Assembly (NCBI GenBank): GCA_016192105.1
Contig: JACPUV010000041.1
Location: 40,886-104,885 of the forward strand
Length of the DNA stretch: 64,000 bases
Origin: Sphingobacteriales bacterium
Lineage (GTDB): Bacteria > Bacteroidota > Bacteroidia > Chitinophagales > Chitinophagaceae
Reading direction: 5' to 3'
Shown: piece after piece, positions 37,705 through 47,363 of the stretch
Layout of the letters: each line of letters starts with the position of its first letter
How positions within the stretch are numbered: position 1 is the first letter of the stretch
Translations under genes and position numbers: made by a program
The notes under the pieces: generated by a model
The model's input: the letters and a program-made list of their open reading frames with translations, nothing else
Database searches by the model: none
Told to the model about the DNA's origin: nothing

Positions 37705-38196
37705 TTATTTTCCAAACGTGAACCGCGCAGTAAAACCGATTGCGGCCGGTTCAAAATTGATATCGTTTACAATATTCAGCTCCGGTTTCCAGTCTAATGA
37801 AATATTGAGCGGAATATTGTTGAATTTATAATCCAGCCCGATCACCCCCTGCGCCCCGAAATTGGGATCGGTACTCGTTTTTTGCGTGTTGGTATTTACC
37901 GTTTTCAGAAAGGCCAGGTAGGCGCCACCTCCATAAAACCAGCTCAGTCCCTGTGCACTCAACGGCTGGTGCAATTCCAGCAGCGCCCCCAGGGCCAGCG
38001 GGTCACCAAAGGATAACAATCCTTCCACCGCCATCTTATCATTGATGAAGTGTTTTAGTGACACTGCATTACTGACCATGGCATTGGAACTGCTCAGGCG
38101 AACCCCCAGGGCAGTCTTATACGATTGCTGGGCGGAAGCGGTATGGAAAAGACCGGCTGTGCATACAACGAGGAGGGCGACAATGATTTTCTTCAT
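37705..38196 (-). CDS. Small outer-membrane beta-barrel-type protein
   Basis: 163 residues with a signal peptide (MKKIIVALLVVCTAGLFHTASAQQ). The mature portion shows strands with Gly and aromatic residues (WFYGGGAYLAFLKT, FGAQGVIGLDYKFN, PLNISLDWKPELN) and ends in FTARFTFGK, as expected for an eight-stranded barrel. Similar small proteins are common in Bacteroidota; function unknown. Monocistronic with a strong terminator. Confidence 0.75.
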   Translation of the reverse strand: MKKIIVALLVVCTAGLFHTASAQQSYKTALGVRLSSSNAMVSNAVSLKHFINDKMAVEGLLSFGDPLALGALLELHQPLSAQGLSWFYGGGAYLAFLKTVNTNTQKTSTDPNFGAQGVIGLDYKFNNIPLNISLDWKPELNIVNDINFEPAAIGFTARFTFGK

Positions 38197-38341
38197 GATG
38201 AATTGATTTGTTCATCCTGAAACGAAAATGATGCCAGTGAAGTCTAAAGGAAATGTGAAATTAGTCTGTAGATAGTAGTTCGTAGTTAGTAGTCAATACA
38301 CCTCCTTAGGTGGTTGGATCTGACCTGGCGTAAAGTTTCTT

Positions 38342-38600
38342 GCTTTACGGGATGCTTTCTTACTTCGTACTTAAAACAGGTGAGAGCTGTCGGGTGTCAG
38401 TTGTCAGGAAACAGCCCTTTAAAAGTTGTCGGATGTCGGCTGCCAGATGTCAGTAAACAGCCTGTTCTTAGGACCTTCTTTGTTTATTGGCCAATCCAAT
38501 CCCGCTTTACATGATGCTTTCTTACTTCGTACTTCGTACTTAAAACAGGTGAGAGCTGTCGGGTGTCAGTTGACGGTTGTCAGTTGTCAGGAAACAGCCC
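38342..38600. repeat. Duplicated gene-free segment with heptamer tracts
   Basis: A segment of about 75 bp (38342-38417) containing CTTTCTTACTTCGTACTT, AAAACAGGTGAGAGCTGTCG and TGTCAGTTGTCAGGAAACAG recurs at 38504-38600 with small insertions (doubled TTCGTAC, extra TGTCAGT heptamers). The gap 38197-38679 holds no gene. Tracts such as GTAGTTCGTAGTTAG at 38277-38297 belong to the same repeat style. Confidence 0.8.
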
Positions 38601-38679
38601 CTCCTAAGAATCCTGAATTTTAATAGCCTCAATTGACTCGTTTTACGGGATCTACTCGCAACTCGTAGCTCGCCACTTC

Positions 38680-40560
38680 CTATTCAAACAACTCATACTT
38701 CGTCTTCGGCCTCCTGTTATCCAGCCAGCGGAAATTCTGCAGGCGCATTTCTGAGGGATTTTTTTCTTTTACCGGCCAGATCGTACCGGTAACACTGCTG
38801 CGGAAAGCGACTTTTTCCAGTTCTTTTTCGGCAAAATAAATATCAATGATATCGCATTTGGATTCATTGATACCGGTGTAGGCGCTGTCCTCGTCCTGGA
38901 TATAATAAATACATTCGGCATAACCTTCGGCCCGTACCGAATCGATATTGCCTTCCTTGAACCAGCCCTCCATCCGGATGGATTTAACCTGGTTATAGAC
39001 TTCCGGGTCGGTGCGGTTCACGAGAAAACTATTCTCGTAAACTTTTACCCGGTCTGCTTTTTTGTTTTTGGTAAAAAGGTAAACGGTGTCACCGGTGATC
39101 TGGCTTTCCTTGGACCAGAGAACAGGGTCCTGGAACAGGCGGAAGACGGAATCCTTAAAGGAATAAAACATACTGTCGCTGGCGGCCTGCATGGAATCGG
39201 AGAAGATCCGTACATGCCGGTAGGCTTCGAAATACCGGTCGGTACTGTCTTTTTTTGCAGGGTCCTTTTTATCCGTAATAACCGCATTTAACCCGGCGAC
39301 CGAATCTTTTGCCACAGCGTCTTTCTGCAAAGGCGGGACGGCCTTCACTGTTTTAAAACTGTCAGAACTCAACGGATCTTTCCCGGCTGGTACCACCGCA
39401 ACAAGGTGTGCGCTGTCCGTTGCCAGGCTATCTCTGGCAGGCGGTGTGGGACGGAATGCGGTCAGGCTGTCTGCAGGTCCCTTTACCTTTGTATCCGCAA
39501 GATCGATCACCCGCACACCCTTAATGCTGTCCTTTACCAGCGAGTCCTTTGAAGCATACAGATCGCTCAGCCTGGCCGTAAACAGGGTATCCGCCGTAAC
39601 ATAAATGGAGTCATTTTCCTGCTTTATGATCATCAGCGGTTTCCGGGTGGCGAGCAGGCGTTCATTTTTGTTATCCCGGAATACTTCACCCGCCAGGATG
39701 GTTGTTCCCTGCGCGGAATCGATGATCACCACATTGCCCCGGGCCTGGGAGGTATGGGTACTGTCGTCAATAATCACGACATCACCGGTAATGGTGGTTT
39801 TGCCGTCTTTAATGATGGGTCGCTTGCCAAATTCCGCCTTGCCGGTGGCCATATTGTAAAAGCCATCCCTGGTTTCGATGGTACGGCCGCTGCTGTCTTT
39901 GATAAAAGTTTCGGCAATGAAACGGGTGGTCTGGCTCTGTGTATTGTAGAGCAGTGAGTCCGTTTTGATAAAATAGGCAGGGTCCTTCATTTCCACGTTC
40001 TGCTTGAAATAAATATCCCTCAGGTTGGCATAGTAATACCCTTCCCGGCTGGTCAGTACGGTACTTTTGTTGACCACTTTTCCTCCGTTTCGATAGATGC
40101 CGATCTCGGTGGACATATCATATTCCAGGTCGGGGGTGGTCAGGGTGCCCTTTCCATCGGTCAGTTTTACCCCGCCATCGAGGTAGGCCAGTTTTTTATT
40201 AATCAGGTAACGGAGGTGGCTGGCGGTAATATTGACGGTATCCACATCAGTGATATGAACATTGCCCCAGGCTTCAAAGACCTTATTCCCGTTATTGAGC
40301 ACACAGCTGTCGCAGTTGAAATAACTTTTTCCCTGCTTCAGCCGCACATTACCCGCCAGGATCTGCAGGGTGGTGGTATCATCCACTTTTAAAATGGTGA
40401 GCTGGCGGGAGCCGAGAATCTGAATATCGGTCAGCGAATCCGCAGTAGCCTGCGGGTTGATCGTGGTCACCGGTTCTTTAACCACCTGGGCGGATAACAG
40501 GGCGGGAGAGCCGAGCAGCCCGGTTACTATGATACCGATAATGAAGTTGAAATATTGCAT
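38680..40560 (-). CDS. OstA-like (LptA-domain) LPS transport protein
   Basis: 626 residues. Signal peptide ending LLSAQV, then repeated beta-jellyroll OstA/LptA units (about 60-320), each with a pattern like SYFNCDSCVLNNGNKVFEAWGNVHI or KAEFGKRPIIKDGKTTITGD. A Ser/Lys/Asp-rich linker (about 350-440) leads to a further OstA-like part (SKESQITGDTVYLFTKNKKADRVKVYENSFL). LptA-fold proteins bridge the periplasm for lipopolysaccharide. The gene overlaps the upstream MCE gene by one base, and lptD is nearby, so it is likely part of LPS export. Confidence 0.88.
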   Translation of the reverse strand: MQYFNFIIGIIVTGLLGSPALLSAQVVKEPVTTINPQATADSLTDIQILGSRQLTILKVDDTTTLQILAGNVRLKQGKSYFNCDSCVLNNGNKVFEAWGNVHITDVDTVNITASHLRYLINKKLAYLDGGVKLTDGKGTLTTPDLEYDMSTEIGIYRNGGKVVNKSTVLTSREGYYYANLRDIYFKQNVEMKDPAYFIKTDSLLYNTQSQTTRFIAETFIKDSSGRTIETRDGFYNMATGKAEFGKRPIIKDGKTTITGDVVIIDDSTHTSQARGNVVIIDSAQGTTILAGEVFRDNKNERLLATRKPLMIIKQENDSIYVTADTLFTARLSDLYASKDSLVKDSIKGVRVIDLADTKVKGPADSLTAFRPTPPARDSLATDSAHLVAVVPAGKDPLSSDSFKTVKAVPPLQKDAVAKDSVAGLNAVITDKKDPAKKDSTDRYFEAYRHVRIFSDSMQAASDSMFYSFKDSVFRLFQDPVLWSKESQITGDTVYLFTKNKKADRVKVYENSFLVNRTDPEVYNQVKSIRMEGWFKEGNIDSVRAEGYAECIYYIQDEDSAYTGINESKCDIIDIYFAEKELEKVAFRSSVTGTIWPVKEKNPSEMRLQNFRWLDNRRPKTKYELFE

Positions 40561-41552
40561 TAGTTACCCCCTGCCGGGACCGTGTCTTTTTTCGCAGGCG
40601 AAGTTAATGGCCCTGTTTTATCTTTCTTTCCAAAAACGGAAAGATTAACGTAGCGTTTTGGATGTGTACGCAGGTCATCGATCAGGATCTCTGCGCTCAG
40701 GATCGCATCGTTCAGCTTATTGTAGAGGGTCTTGTCATTCATCAGGGCGCCGATCGTGCCGTCCTTGCTGTTTAATTTAGCGGCAGTGGTTTTCAGCGTA
40801 CTGATCATACTATTGAGCGAGTCGATGGTTGGCTGTAATTCCAGGGCGGCCAGTTTCTCACTGGCTTTTTTCGCATTCCCGATCGTGGCGGTAATATCCG
40901 CGTTGTTATTTTTCAGGCTTTCGGTAATGGCCTGTGCATTGTTCAGTGTTTTGGCCAGGGCGCCGTTCTGGTTATCGAGTAAACCGTTCAGGGCATTGCT
41001 GGCCTGGCTCAGGTTGGACAGGGTTTGTTTCAGGTAGCCTTTGTTTTCCACGCTGAGTATCCCATTCAGCCCGCTTAATGTTTTTTGGAGGGAATCCAGT
41101 ACATCCCGGATCTTGGCCATGGTGGGATTCATTTGTGCTTTTACATCTCCCAGGATACCGGTTTCGGTACGGGTCTGCAGGGTATCACCCGAACGCATCA
41201 TTTCGGGGGAATTGCCTCTTTCAATAACGATATAGGAAGGACCTACGAGGCTGGAAGAGATATAGGCTACTGAATTTTTCGGGATATTGATATCGCGGGT
41301 AAGGCTGATCGTTACCACGATGGCGCTTACATCCTTATCCCTTTCCTGCTTATCGTAAACCGTGCCGATGGGCAGGCCGTTGATCTTTACCTCGTTTGAT
41401 TTTTCAAGCGTACCCAGTTCATTGAAAACGGCATAGATCTTTTTGGTCCGGCTGAACACATCTTTTCCTTTCAGGAAATTGAAGCCGATGATCAGGATTG
41501 TGAGGGCGACAATGGTTAAAATACCAACTTTGGTTTCGTTGCTGATTTTCAT
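40560..41552 (-). CDS. MlaD/MCE family lipid-transport protein
   Basis: 330 residues. One N-terminal transmembrane helix (about 9-28, KVGILTIVALTILIIGFNFL), a single MCE domain (about 38-115, YAVFNELGTLEKSNEVKINGLPIGTV through YIVIERG), then a long helical coil (about 135-295). MCE proteins form hexameric rings that move phospholipids between membranes. No MlaE/MlaF partners are in view. Its TAA shares one base with the ATG of the OstA-like gene, which suggests translational coupling in a single envelope operon. Confidence 0.92.
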   Translation of the reverse strand: MKISNETKVGILTIVALTILIIGFNFLKGKDVFSRTKKIYAVFNELGTLEKSNEVKINGLPIGTVYDKQERDKDVSAIVVTISLTRDINIPKNSVAYISSSLVGPSYIVIERGNSPEMMRSGDTLQTRTETGILGDVKAQMNPTMAKIRDVLDSLQKTLSGLNGILSVENKGYLKQTLSNLSQASNALNGLLDNQNGALAKTLNNAQAITESLKNNNADITATIGNAKKASEKLAALELQPTIDSLNSMISTLKTTAAKLNSKDGTIGALMNDKTLYNKLNDAILSAEILIDDLRTHPKRYVNLSVFGKKDKTGPLTSPAKKDTVPAGGN

Positions 41553-41624
41553 TCTGCTGCGATCCGGCGGATTAAGGCCATTCGGGGGCCAAATTAGCTA
41601 ATTATTTTTAAACCGTTCAGCGCT

Positions 41625-42602
41625 TCAGAAAGCCTTTTTGGTTTCTTCCTCTTCCGGACCGGGTTTTGATTTGGCTTCCAGCTTTTCCTTATAGCGTTTG
41701 ATCGCCGTGAAGATATTGGCCACGATCTCGGCCTGGCCGCTTTCACTGCTCAGGTATTCCTCTTCTTCGGTATTGGAGATAAAGCCGATTTCGATCAGGA
41801 TACTGGGCATCCCGGTCGCCTGCAAAACCCAAATGCCTTTATCATTCCGTTGCTTTACCCCCCGGTCAACCCGGCCGGCAGCGGTAAATTCCTGTTGTAC
41901 CATATCCGCGATGTTCAGGCTTTTGCGGAAATAATTCTGCGCATAGATCAGCATCCGGGCTTTCTCCGTGGGATCAGAAGGATCGGGCAGGGAGAGGGTG
42001 GACGTGGAATCGATTTCACCGGTATAATCAGGGTTCTTGCTTACTGACCGGATCTTATCATCATTCTTATTCATGGCCCATACATAGGTTTCGGTGCCTT
42101 TGACCTTGTTCTCCACCCATACGGTCTCGTACTGGTATTCGTAATACGTTTTTTTATAGGTCTTTTTCCCCTTTTTAACCATTTTGGTACGCGGGATCCT
42201 TCCGACCACCCGGCGTTCATTCCAGCCCCCGGGATGCCGCCCGGCCGAATTACAGTGAATAGCGATAAAAAGATCACCGCCCGACTGGTTGGCCAGGTCG
42301 GCCCGGTATTTCAGCGCCGCGTCTTTATTGGGTTTATTACCCGGAAGTATATCCGTAGTCCGGGTAAATATAAGTTTCAGATCGGGCCAGGCTTTTGCCA
42401 GTGTATCGCCCAGTTTCAGGGAAACCTGCAGGGAAATATTGGCCTCTGATTCATGGGTTCCCATCGCACCAGGATCGAGTCCCCCGTGGCCGGGATCAAT
42501 GATGATCGTCTGTATGGGTTTCCGGCTCCCGGATTGTGCCCCGATCCCGTTGAGGAAACAGGAGCAGAGGAGCAGGTGGAGAGTGATCAGTACATGTTTC
42601 AT
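41625..42602 (-). CDS. N-acetylmuramoyl-L-alanine amidase (Amidase_3), copy 2
   Basis: 325 residues from ATG 42602. Signal peptide (KHVLITLHLLLCSCFLNGIGAQ). Zinc-amidase domain with ligands in IIDPGHGGLDPGA (His), ESEANISLQ (Glu) and FIAIHCNSAG (His), and the catalytic Glu in PSILIEIGFISN near the end. A basic insert (KKGKKTYKKTYYEYQY) interrupts the domain. It cleaves the MurNAc-L-Ala bond in peptidoglycan. It follows a second amidase gene by 37 bp; the two appear to be a tandem duplication. Confidence 0.93.
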   Translation of the reverse strand: MKHVLITLHLLLCSCFLNGIGAQSGSRKPIQTIIIDPGHGGLDPGAMGTHESEANISLQVSLKLGDTLAKAWPDLKLIFTRTTDILPGNKPNKDAALKYRADLANQSGGDLFIAIHCNSAGRHPGGWNERRVVGRIPRTKMVKKGKKTYKKTYYEYQYETVWVENKVKGTETYVWAMNKNDDKIRSVSKNPDYTGEIDSTSTLSLPDPSDPTEKARMLIYAQNYFRKSLNIADMVQQEFTAAGRVDRGVKQRNDKGIWVLQATGMPSILIEIGFISNTEEEEYLSSESGQAEIVANIFTAIKRYKEKLEAKSKPGPEEEETKKAF

Positions 42603-42639
42603 TCGGTTCCTGTTTAATGGTGGTTCATGGGTACCCGGA

Positions 42640-43677
42640 TCAGCGGGAAAACTGCCGTTCTTTTTCCTCAATGCGGTTCAGCAGGGCTGATACATCGCGG
42701 GTATTGTGCCGGTTTTTATTCCCGCCGTTACCATTATCCGTTGCGGGGGTCTGATTTTTTTCCAGCCAGGCAATATAGGAAAATACGGCATTCGTGATAC
42801 AGCCGGCCAGTTCTTTTTGCCCTGCTTTACTATTCAGGTAATCTTCTTCGGCCCGGTTGGTGATATACCCGGTCTCTACCAGGATACTGGGCATGGCGGT
42901 AGCCTGCAATACCCAGATACCCACACCCCGCTGGCGAACATCCCGGTCCACCCGGCCCACTTTGGCAAATTCGTCCTGTACAAAACCGGCCAGGGTGGCG
43001 CTGCGTTTGAAGAACTGTTTTGTCTTTAGTAAAGAAAGGGCAATGAATTCCGGTGAATTGGGATCCACTTCTCCGTAGTTTGCTTTGTAATTATCCTCCA
43101 TCAGCATGGGGGCGTTTTCCCGCATGGCCACTTCCTTGTCTTCGTTTTTATGGGCACCCCAGATATAGGTTTCCGTGCCCTTGGCCGGGTTGGGAACCGT
43201 ATAGGTACGGTAACGGGGAACGGTCCTGGTTTTCTTCTTCCTGTTTTTCCCCTTACCCGAATAATACGTGACGGTTTTTTGTCCCACCACTTCCGAATGC
43301 CGGATCGGCACAGCTGCATTCACATGAATACAGATAAAAAGGTCCCCCTTGTTTTCATTGGCAATTTCGGCGCGGCGGTGAATGGGGGTGATCTTTTCCG
43401 TGGGGCGGCTTTCCACGATCCGGATTTCCGGCATTTCCGCCTGCAGTTTTTTTACCAGCTCTTTTGAAACGGCCAGGCAGATTTCGTCTTCGTATGAATA
43501 GGCCCCCCGGGCCCCGTTATGTCCCCCGTTTTCCATGATGCCGTGCCCGGCATCCACGATGATGGTCTTTATAACTTTTTGTTTAATCCGCGGGGAGCCG
43601 GCGGTTTCAGGGGTGAACGAAAAAAAACTGATGCAAAGGGAAAGGAATAAAAAAACAAGGAAAATGCGTTTGATCAT
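42640..43677 (-). CDS. N-acetylmuramoyl-L-alanine amidase (Amidase_3), copy 1
   Basis: 345 residues. Signal peptide (FLVFLFLSLCISFFSFTPE), zinc ligands in IIVDAGHGIMENGGHNG, YEDEICLAV and LFICIHVNAAV, and catalytic Glu in PSILVETGYITN. It has the same basic insert as its neighbour (GKGKNRKKKTRTVPRYRTY) and a C-terminal extension with Asn/Gly repeats (DNGNGGNKNRHN). First gene of the minus-strand cluster amidase-amidase-MCE-OstA, divergent from lptD. Confidence 0.93.
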   Translation of the reverse strand: MIKRIFLVFLFLSLCISFFSFTPETAGSPRIKQKVIKTIIVDAGHGIMENGGHNGARGAYSYEDEICLAVSKELVKKLQAEMPEIRIVESRPTEKITPIHRRAEIANENKGDLFICIHVNAAVPIRHSEVVGQKTVTYYSGKGKNRKKKTRTVPRYRTYTVPNPAKGTETYIWGAHKNEDKEVAMRENAPMLMEDNYKANYGEVDPNSPEFIALSLLKTKQFFKRSATLAGFVQDEFAKVGRVDRDVRQRGVGIWVLQATAMPSILVETGYITNRAEEDYLNSKAGQKELAGCITNAVFSYIAWLEKNQTPATDNGNGGNKNRHNTRDVSALLNRIEEKERQFSR

Positions 43678-43776
43678 AGTTTTTCATTTTGCGTCCGGTG
43701 GACGATGCATCACAGGGTCGGTATAAAATTCACAAATTGTTTAGGCTTATCAATAGGTAGCCGTCAGATAATGATT

Positions 43777-43784
43777 TACATTTG
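43777..43784 (+). promoter_or_regulatory. -7 box TACATTTG for lptD
   Basis: Exact TAnnTTTG match ending only nine bases before the lptD ATG, implying a very short or absent 5' leader. Confidence 0.65.
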
Positions 43785-43793
43785 CTTCCGCTG

Positions 43794-46556
43794 ATGACGC
43801 CGCTGTACAAATTTAGGTCAAATTATTTTTCTTACGGGATACTGACTGCAGTTATAATTTACTCACAAACGTGGATAACAGCTGCGCACAGTGTGCCGCA
43901 TCGTTTTTTTGGGAGTCCTTTAACAACCATCGCCGATACGATCCCGCCCCGCCCCGGTACAGACAGCAACCGGGTGAAAGGAGATACCAGCCGGATTCCC
44001 GGCGCCGACAGTACCGGTCTCCCCGGTACCGATACTTCCCTGAAACAAAAGACGGATACTTTCAATCTGAAGTTGTCAAAGGATTCGTTGGAAGCCCCCC
44101 TGAAATACGAGGCCGCGGATTCGGTTATTGTGATGATCAGGGCAAAGAAGATCTACCTCTACGGAAAGACAAAGACAGATTATACGGATATCACACTCAC
44201 TGCACCGAAAGTGGAGATGGACCAGGCCACCCAGGTGGTTACCGCTTTTAACCGGAAAGACAGTACCGGGAAAGTGATCGAATCGGCGCATTTTAAAAGT
44301 GCGGATAATGAATTTACCAGCGATACGATCCGGTATAATTTTAAATCGCAGATAGGGCTCACCAAAAATACATTTACCCAACAGGGAGAGATCCTGGTAA
44401 TCGGGGACGCCGTCAAAAAGGTAAACCAGAATACCACGTTTATCAGGGGAGCCCGGTTTACCACCTGTATGCTGGATGATCCCCATTTTGCCTTTGTAAC
44501 ACCCAAAATGAAAGTGATCAACCAGAAGCTGGCTATATCGGGCCCTGCGCACCCGGAATTTGAGGGCGTGCCGGTTCCTGTTTACCTGCCTTTTGGTTTT
44601 TTCCCACTGAGCCAGGGACGGCATTCGGGTTTATTAAGACCGAATTTCATTACGGATGAGATCAGGGGACTGGGTTTGCAGGGACTGGGGTATTATAAAG
44701 TGCTGAACGATTACTGGGATGCGGAACTATCCGGGGATATTTTTTCATACGGGGAATGGGCGGCTGGTTTAAGAACGACGTATCGAAAGATTTATAAGTA
44801 CAACGGTAGTTTCAACCTGACGATGCGTTCCTCCAAGCAGAATTTCAAAGGGGACCCCGATTTTTTTAAGAGCCGTATCTATAACGTTACCTGGAATCAT
44901 ACCATGGACAGCCGGGCCCGGCCGGGGATCAATTTCTCCGCGAATGTAAATGCCGGTTCCACCCGCTACAACCGGCTGGTGCCGGGAAATGCTTACCTGA
45001 ATTACCAGAACCTGCTGGGTTCCTCTATCACGTTCAGCAAGACCTGGAAGAATAAACCTTATAACCTTTCTGTCAGCGCCAACCACTCCCAGAATAATAA
45101 CCTGGGGACGGTCAATCTCAGCCTGCCCAACCTGGCATTTACGGTAAGTACGGTCTATCCTTTCCAGAATAAGAACAGGGCCGGCGCTGCCAAATGGTAC
45201 GAGAACCTGGGGATCGCCTATAATGGTACATTCAGTAATTCCATCAGTTTTAATGATACCATTTCGTATGGAAAGAACGGGGTGAAACCTTTTTTCCGCT
45301 ACCTGCTTGATACCGCGCAGTGGTCGGCCCAGCATAATATTCCCATTACCCTCTCACTTCCACCCATCCTGGGAGGCAAAGTTCTGGTGGCGCCGGGGAT
45401 CAGTTACAGCCAGTCATGGATACAGCGAACCACCCGTTATCAATGGAATGACGCGTTGAAAAAAGTAGATACGATCACTTCGAAGGGTGTTTTTATTGAT
45501 CAGCGGGGATCCTTATCACTGAGTTTTAATACCGCCCTCTTTGGTACAGTGCAGTTTAAAAAATCCAGGATCATTGCCCTCCGGCATACGGTGCGGCCCA
45601 TGGTAGGGTTCAGCTATACACCGGATCTCAATAAAGCGCATATCCGGAGTTCGCAGGTGGATACCACGGGGAAAATACTTTATTACAACGAGATCGGCGG
45701 CGGGTTCCTTTACAATACCTCATCCCGTCGTTCGGGCGCAATGAGTTTCGGGGTCGATAATAATATTGAAATGAAAATCCGCTCCCGGAAGGATACCGGT
45801 GACCTGGCCATCAAACGGGTAAAACTGATCGAAGGGTTTGGCTTCAGCGGGGCCTATGATTTTATTCGGGATTCCTTCCGGTTAACCCCCATCCTTATTT
45901 ATTTACGTACCACCCTGTTTGAAAAAATAAATATCAATGCCAGTGCCAACCTGAATCCCTACCAGACCAATAGCCGCGGCTATGATATTCCCCGGTATGC
46001 CTGGCAGGGTGGTAAGTTCCGCCTGGGCCGGTTAACTTCGGGCAGTATATCAATGAGTACGAATTTCCAGAGTAAGCCCAAGGATTCGAAAAAGGACGCC
46101 GCCCGGAAGAAGGCGGTCGAAGAACGGCTGAATGACCCCGCCCTGCAGGGGGACCAGCAGCGCTTACTTGAGTACATGCAGCAGAATCCTTCGCAGTTTG
46201 TGGATTTTAATATTGACTGGAACCTGAGCCTGAGTTACTCCCTGTCCTTTGTCAGCCGGATTAAACCCGATTTCAGCGGGTTTGAAAAGGATTTTACCCT
46301 GGGTGGCGTGTCCTTTAACGGGGGCTTTAACCTGACTCCCAAATGGAAACTGACCGGCAGCGGCAGCTATGACCTGGAAACACTGAAGCTGCAGTATATT
46401 TCGATGTCCATCAACCGGGACATGCATTGCTGGCAGTTATCCATCAACGTTATACCGGTCGGTTATAACCGTTCCTTTAATTTTTCCATCAGTCCCAAGT
46501 CGTCTTTGCTCCAGGACTTAAAAATCAACCGGACCCGTTATTTCAATGGGTATTGA
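43794..46556 (+). CDS. lptD: Putative LPS-assembly protein LptD
   Basis: 920 residues from ATG 43794. A signal-like hydrophobic segment (about 13-26) leads to a Pro/Thr/Asp-rich linker and an LptA/OstA-like N-terminal domain (about 100-260, VIVMIRAKKIYLYGKTKTDYTDI). The C-terminal barrel (about 260-920) begins PVYLPFGFFPLSQGRHSGLLRPNF, the conserved LptD entry, and ends RTRYFNGY. It inserts lipopolysaccharide into the outer leaflet together with LptE, not seen here. The 3' end overlaps the plsC-like gene by 19 bp tail to tail. Confidence 0.9.
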   Translation: MTPLYKFRSNYFSYGILTAVIIYSQTWITAAHSVPHRFFGSPLTTIADTIPPRPGTDSNRVKGDTSRIPGADSTGLPGTDTSLKQKTDTFNLKLSKDSLEAPLKYEAADSVIVMIRAKKIYLYGKTKTDYTDITLTAPKVEMDQATQVVTAFNRKDSTGKVIESAHFKSADNEFTSDTIRYNFKSQIGLTKNTFTQQGEILVIGDAVKKVNQNTTFIRGARFTTCMLDDPHFAFVTPKMKVINQKLAISGPAHPEFEGVPVPVYLPFGFFPLSQGRHSGLLRPNFITDEIRGLGLQGLGYYKVLNDYWDAELSGDIFSYGEWAAGLRTTYRKIYKYNGSFNLTMRSSKQNFKGDPDFFKSRIYNVTWNHTMDSRARPGINFSANVNAGSTRYNRLVPGNAYLNYQNLLGSSITFSKTWKNKPYNLSVSANHSQNNNLGTVNLSLPNLAFTVSTVYPFQNKNRAGAAKWYENLGIAYNGTFSNSISFNDTISYGKNGVKPFFRYLLDTAQWSAQHNIPITLSLPPILGGKVLVAPGISYSQSWIQRTTRYQWNDALKKVDTITSKGVFIDQRGSLSLSFNTALFGTVQFKKSRIIALRHTVRPMVGFSYTPDLNKAHIRSSQVDTTGKILYYNEIGGGFLYNTSSRRSGAMSFGVDNNIEMKIRSRKDTGDLAIKRVKLIEGFGFSGAYDFIRDSFRLTPILIYLRTTLFEKININASANLNPYQTNSRGYDIPRYAWQGGKFRLGRLTSGSISMSTNFQSKPKDSKKDAARKKAVEERLNDPALQGDQQRLLEYMQQNPSQFVDFNIDWNLSLSYSLSFVSRIKPDFSGFEKDFTLGGVSFNGGFNLTPKWKLTGSGSYDLETLKLQYISMSINRDMHCWQLSINVIPVGYNRSFNFSISPKSSLLQDLKINRTRYFNGY

Positions 46557-47290
46557 CCGGACCCGGCCAGGTAGTACTCCCGGGTGATGCGGAAGATTTC
46601 CTCCTTTAACTGGTCTGCGGTCTTACCGTTGACCGGCACCGGTTCCAGGAAATGTATCCCGATCCTGGCAGGCCAGAAGTAGAAGGCCTTGTGCAGGGGC
46701 ATCGCTTTCCGGGTATTGAAAATAACGGCCGGTAAAATGGCATGACCCGTATCCACGGCCAGTTTAAAAGCGCCGTCATGGAATTTCTTCAGGGGCTCGG
46801 GTGTGCGGTTGCGTGTCCCTTCCGGGTAGATGCACATATGCATATGTCCCCGAAGTACTGCTTTCATTTTTTCATAACTCTCCTTGCGGCTTTTTTCATT
46901 TTTGCGGTCCACGAGTACGGCTCCTTTCATATAATAGAAACCAAAAAGCGGCACTTTGGTAAAGGAAGACTTCGCGATCGTCTTATTAGGTCCCTGTATA
47001 AAGGGAGAGGAAAGCGGTACATCCAGCAGGGAATTGTGGTTGCAGGTAACAATATAGGTTTCTCCTTTTTTGAAATGCTCCTTTCCTTTTATTTCATAGC
47101 GGCAGCCTACCAGGGTTAACCAGACCTTCATCCATAAGCGGGCGATACGGATAAAAATGTCCTGTCCCACGGGATCCGGGATCAGCCAGGTGATCATGGA
47201 AGGAATATAGAAAATCAGGAAAGTGATAATAAAGATCAGTATCGCCCAAAGAGCCAGTAAACGCCCGGCTATATTTTTTATGAAACCCAT
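46538..47290 (-). CDS. 1-acyl-sn-glycerol-3-phosphate acyltransferase (PlsC family)
   Basis: 250 residues. Two N-terminal hydrophobic segments (about 10-35) anchor it in the inner membrane. The acyltransferase motifs are intact: NHNSLLD (HX4D), the VDRKN block, YPEGTRNR (EGTR) and the ILPAVIFNT block. It acylates lysophosphatidic acid at sn-2 in phospholipid synthesis; some Bacteroidota paralogues acylate ornithine lipids instead. It overlaps the 3' end of lptD. Confidence 0.92.
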   Translation of the reverse strand: MGFIKNIAGRLLALWAILIFIITFLIFYIPSMITWLIPDPVGQDIFIRIARLWMKVWLTLVGCRYEIKGKEHFKKGETYIVTCNHNSLLDVPLSSPFIQGPNKTIAKSSFTKVPLFGFYYMKGAVLVDRKNEKSRKESYEKMKAVLRGHMHMCIYPEGTRNRTPEPLKKFHDGAFKLAVDTGHAILPAVIFNTRKAMPLHKAFYFWPARIGIHFLEPVPVNGKTADQLKEEIFRITREYYLAGSGQYPLK

Positions 47291-47363
47291 ACGAAGTGTT
47301 TTGTTTAAGTATCCCGGGGAACAAAGCGCTTAGCTCGTGACCCAAAGCAATTTTCCCGTCATT

